Made by a program: the position numbers and the translations under genes. The notes beneath the pieces are model-generated. The model did not search any database and was not told the origin of the DNA. It was given only the letters and a program-made list of their open reading frames with translations. From Ohtaekwangia sp036786105 (GTDB lineage: Bacteria; Bacteroidota; Bacteroidia; Cytophagales; Cyclobacteriaceae): a stretch of DNA of 64,000 nt. Below are positions 61,508 to 64,000 of the stretch, piece by piece (the first letter of the stretch is position 1; each line of letters opens with the position of its first letter). Where the stretch lies: assembly GCF_036786105.1 (NCBI RefSeq), contig NZ_DAIQRQ010000004.1, positions 1 to 64,000 on the forward strand, written 5' to 3'.

Positions 61508-62169
61508 TATACTTTCAATAGTTGGTTGGTTTGGATTATACTAACGGCTGACGATGTGCCTATACGGGTGGCACCTGCTTCAATCATGCCGGTTGCGTCT
61601 TGTAATGTTTTTATACCACCTGAGGCTTTGATACCTACAGAAGGTGGTAAACTGTTTTTCATTAATGCGATGTGTTCTGCCCGTGCACCGCCGGCAGCAA
61701 AGCCGGTAGAAGTTTTTACAAAGTCGGCACCTGCGTCTGCACAGAGCTTACAGGCTTGTACAATCTCTTCATTGGAGAGATACGCAGTTTCAATAATTAC
61801 TTTGAGCAATTTTTGATGATCGTGTGCCAGCTTGCTGCACTTGGCTACTTCTATCTTCGTCCAGGGAAGATGTGTTTTAAATGAAGATATATTCCAGACT
61901 ACATCAATCTCGTCTGCACCATTGTCGATAGCGCGTTTGATCTCATCGAGTTTAGTCTCTGTCATGTTATACCCGAGGGGAAATCCGGCAACGGTAACCA
62001 GAATAATGTTTGCAGTGCCAATCTCGCGCCTGGCACGCTTTACCCAGAAAGGAGGAACGCAGACACCAAGAAAGCCAAATTGTTTTGCTTCTTCCACCAA
62101 AGCATCTATAGTACCAATGGTGAGTGTCGGACTCAGGTTGGTATGCTCGATGTAAGGTGCAAGATTCAT
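61507..62169 (-). CDS. deoC: Deoxyribose-phosphate aldolase
   Basis: A 220-residue DERA: YIEHTNLSPTLTIGTIDALV opens the barrel, ADEIDVVWNISSFK carries the early Asp-containing strand, VIIETAYLSNEEIVQACKLC is the ETAYL strand, ADFVKTSTGFAAGGAR has the Schiff-base Lys and GIKASGGI the second catalytic Lys. It splits 2-deoxyribose-5-phosphate into glyceraldehyde-3-phosphate and acetaldehyde, the last step of deoxynucleoside breakdown. It leads an operon with the overlapping aldehyde dehydrogenase gene. Confidence 0.95.
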   Translation of the reverse strand: MNLAPYIEHTNLSPTLTIGTIDALVEEAKQFGFLGVCVPPFWVKRARREIGTANIILVTVAGFPLGYNMTETKLDEIKRAIDNGADEIDVVWNISSFKTHLPWTKIEVAKCSKLAHDHQKLLKVIIETAYLSNEEIVQACKLCADAGADFVKTSTGFAAGGARAEHIALMKNSLPPSVGIKASGGIKTLQDATGMIEAGATRIGTSSAVSIIQTNQLLKV

Positions 62170-62470
62170 ATATGCAAGTACAAGTTAAAAAACACAAATC
62201 ACAAATATGCAGTTCACGTCATCTTCCAAAAAACACGCTTTAATAAACAAATCCGCTTATAAGAGTAATACAAACGAGTGTGAGGCACTGGTATATGGCA
62301 CGTAATCATAGCCGGTTGCTATTATGGATAATCTGTGTTTAAACGGGCCTGAAGTATTGCCGTTACATTTTCTCTACAGCAACCTATTGGAGATTATAAA
62401 TAAATCGTGTTATCGTTGTAATGGTATACGTATACTTGCCTGTATTTGAAAAGATTAAAACCTACACCTC
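62170..62470. other. Intergenic region between deoC and the GH89 gene
   Basis: About 300 bp between divergent genes. No reading frame with family features and no clear hairpin; it should contain both promoters. Confidence 0.5.
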
Positions 62471-64000
62471 ATGAAGATGCTCAAACCCATACTGTACCTC
62501 GGTGCCATTGTTATACTGCTGGCAGGATGTGCTCCCGAAAAGAAAGAAAAACAACCGGATGATGCTGCTACAGCATTGCTGAAGCGTGTGGTAAAAGATA
62601 AGGCTAATGCATTTGTAATTGAATACATTGACCAGGAGAATGGCTTTGATGTTTTTGAACTGGAAAGTACAAGCGGCAAAATCGTGTTGCGTGGAAACAA
62701 CGGGGTGGCTGTAGCTTCTGCGTTAAACTACTACCTGAAAAACTATTGTCACCAGGAAATGTCGTGGAACGATATGGAGGCAGAGTTAGGGGAGCCGCTT
62801 CAGATTGTGGCCACCAAGGTGCGCAAAGTAACGCCTTATAAGTATCGTTACTATCTGAACTACTGTACTTTTAACTATACCATGGCCTGGTGGAACTGGG
62901 ATCGCTGGCAACAGGAGATAGACTGGATGGCATTGAATGGTATAAATATGCCGCTCGCGCTTACCGGAGAAGAAGCAATATGGCGCGATGTATACCGCAA
63001 GCTTGGTTTTACAGACAAAGAACTCGAAGCATTCTTTAGCGGACCTTCCTACTTTTCATGGCTGTGGATGGGAAATATAGATGGATGGGGCGGGCCACTG
63101 CCTCAACATTGGATGGATACACACAAAGATTTGCAGAAGCAGATCGTAGCCCGTGAACGATCGCTGGGTATGACTACGGTGCTTCCTGCATTTACCGGGC
63201 ACGTGCCGCCAACATTCGTTCAGAAGTTTCCAAATGCGAAACTCAAGAAGACCAACTGGGGAGCCGGCTTTAACGATGTATATATACTCGATGCAGAAGA
63301 TTCTCTGTTTGAAAAGATCGGTGCCATGTTCCTGGAAGCACAGACAAAGGAGTATGGTACCGATCATTTTTATTCTGCAGATACATTCAATGAAAATGTA
63401 CCTCCTACAACAGACTCTACATACCTGAGCAATATCAGCGCAAAGGTATATCGCTCAATGGCTAATACTGATCCAAAGGCTGTGTGGGTTATGCAAGGAT
63501 GGATGTTTCACTATAATGATGAGTTCTGGAAACCGGTACAGATGCAGGCATTGTTTGCGGCTATACCTGACGACAAAATGATTGTGCTTGATTTATATAG
63601 CGAGAGCCACCCGGTATGGAAGACAAATGATGCCTACTATGGCAAGCCGTGGATATGGAATATGCTGCAAAACTTTGGAGGCAATGTAGGTATGTTTGGA
63701 AGAATGAGCAATGTAGCCGCTGACCCTGCAGCAGCTCTGCACGACCCTAAAGCCGGAAAGCTTATGGGTATAGGACTAACTCCGGAAGGCAACGAGCAAA
63801 ACCCCGCATTGTTTGCATTGATGCTGGAGAATGTCTGGCGTAATGAACCCGTCAACGTAGACGACTGGTTGAAGGGCTATGCACGCAGACGCTATGGGGC
63901 CAATAATGCTGCTGTAATCGAAGCATGGGGTATATTGAAGAATACAGTATATAGTGGCGGACTCGGTGAAGGAGCCTCAGAGTCAATCATTGTAGCGCGA
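62471..64000 (+). CDS. GH89 alpha-N-acetylglucosaminidase lipoprotein, 3' end outside the window
   Basis: The frame is open from ATG 62471 to the edge (510 codons, no stop). Signal peptide with lipobox LLAGC near residue 20. TFNYTMAWWNWDRWQQEIDW, MALNGINMPLALTGEEAIWR and SWLWMGNIDGWGGPLPQHWM then LGMTTVLPAFTGHVPPTF and YSADTFNENVPP, VWVMQGWMF are the conserved blocks of NAGLU-type GH89 enzymes, including the two acidic catalytic residues expected in the NxNEN-like and GE regions. It removes alpha-N-acetylglucosamine from glycans such as heparan or mucin-type chains. Usual length about 720-740, so about 220 residues are missing at the edge. Confidence 0.93.
   Translation, partial: MKMLKPILYLGAIVILLAGCAPEKKEKQPDDAATALLKRVVKDKANAFVIEYIDQENGFDVFELESTSGKIVLRGNNGVAVASALNYYLKNYCHQEMSWNDMEAELGEPLQIVATKVRKVTPYKYRYYLNYCTFNYTMAWWNWDRWQQEIDWMALNGINMPLALTGEEAIWRDVYRKLGFTDKELEAFFSGPSYFSWLWMGNIDGWGGPLPQHWMDTHKDLQKQIVARERSLGMTTVLPAFTGHVPPTFVQKFPNAKLKKTNWGAGFNDVYILDAEDSLFEKIGAMFLEAQTKEYGTDHFYSADTFNENVPPTTDSTYLSNISAKVYRSMANTDPKAVWVMQGWMFHYNDEFWKPVQMQALFAAIPDDKMIVLDLYSESHPVWKTNDAYYGKPWIWNMLQNFGGNVGMFGRMSNVAADPAAALHDPKAGKLMGIGLTPEGNEQNPALFALMLENVWRNEPVNVDDWLKGYARRRYGANNAAVIEAWGILKNTVYSGGLGEGASESIIVAR

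Noticed and set aside
1..64000. tRNA, rRNA, CRISPR, prophage or IS elements
   Set aside because: I found no CCA-ended cloverleaf, no rRNA core sequence, no regular short repeats with spacers, and no integrase or transposase motif.

Overview
The window comes from a Bacteroidota chromosome, most likely a Cytophagales-type environmental bacterium. Evidence: SusC/SusD genes with a FecR-regulated ECF sigma factor, DUF4974-type FecR, FG-GAP/ASPIC lipoproteins, PorT-like outer-membrane barrels, lipoproteins with an N-terminal Cys box, and an almost complete lack of Shine-Dalgarno sequences. About 88% is coding. I see no rRNA, tRNA, CRISPR array, transposase or integrase.

Layout. 0.1-2.1 kb: drug-efflux type MFS and two small genes. 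2.2-12.7 kb: ECF sigma factor, divergent FecR, a SusC/SusD pair and a large FG-GAP/ASPIC lipoprotein, i.e. a TonB transducer uptake locus without carbohydrate enzymes. 12.7-18.6 kb: VOC and two SRPBCC proteins, a nucleoside permease, a small two-gene locus next to an XRE remnant (toxin-antitoxin-like), and YCII plus an ECF42-type sigma factor. 18.7-24.6 kb: Na+/H+ antiporter, rtcB (RNA ligase), a carboxypeptidase-regulatory-like protein and a WYL regulator fused to a 2-oxoglutarate dioxygenase; an identical 19-bp double TGCGCA element lies upstream of rtcB and of the WYL gene. 24.6-29.5 kb: monooxygenase, Fe-ADH, and a TetR-SDR-thiolase operon with two TetR operators. 29.8-33.0 kb: GT39, GT2 and deacetylase genes in an Arn-like arrangement. 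33-39.8 kb: Ate1-like transferase, nhaA, a frameshifted gene, a metallo-beta-lactamase and small envelope proteins. 39.9-41.0 kb: a decayed gene. 41.1-47.6 kb: a retron. 47.6-59.6 kb: envelope and stress genes (DUF6515, MATE, BrkB, DUF4142, PA2169-type, AI-2E, DUF1328, CsbD). 59.9-62.2 kb: deoC and an aldehyde dehydrogenase. 62.5 kb to the end: the start of a GH89 alpha-N-acetylglucosaminidase cut by the window edge.

The most notable system is the four-part retron: a 1028-aa WGR plus HEAT/ARM-repeat protein, a winged-helix/SWIM zinc-finger protein, a structured non-coding RNA whose 5' and 3' ends pair through about 16 bp (a1/a2) and which has a long msd-like hairpin, and a retron reverse transcriptase with NAxxH, YADD and VTG motifs. 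The gene content fits what I remember as the ARM/WHSWIM class (type XIII) of the 2020 retron classification, a class with little functional work that I know of. Retrons are anti-phage systems in the studied cases, so a defence role is the natural inference. The second system worth attention is rtcB with the WYL-dioxygenase fusion and their shared operator-like element, which suggests an RNA-repair regulon controlled by an oxygenase-linked sensor.
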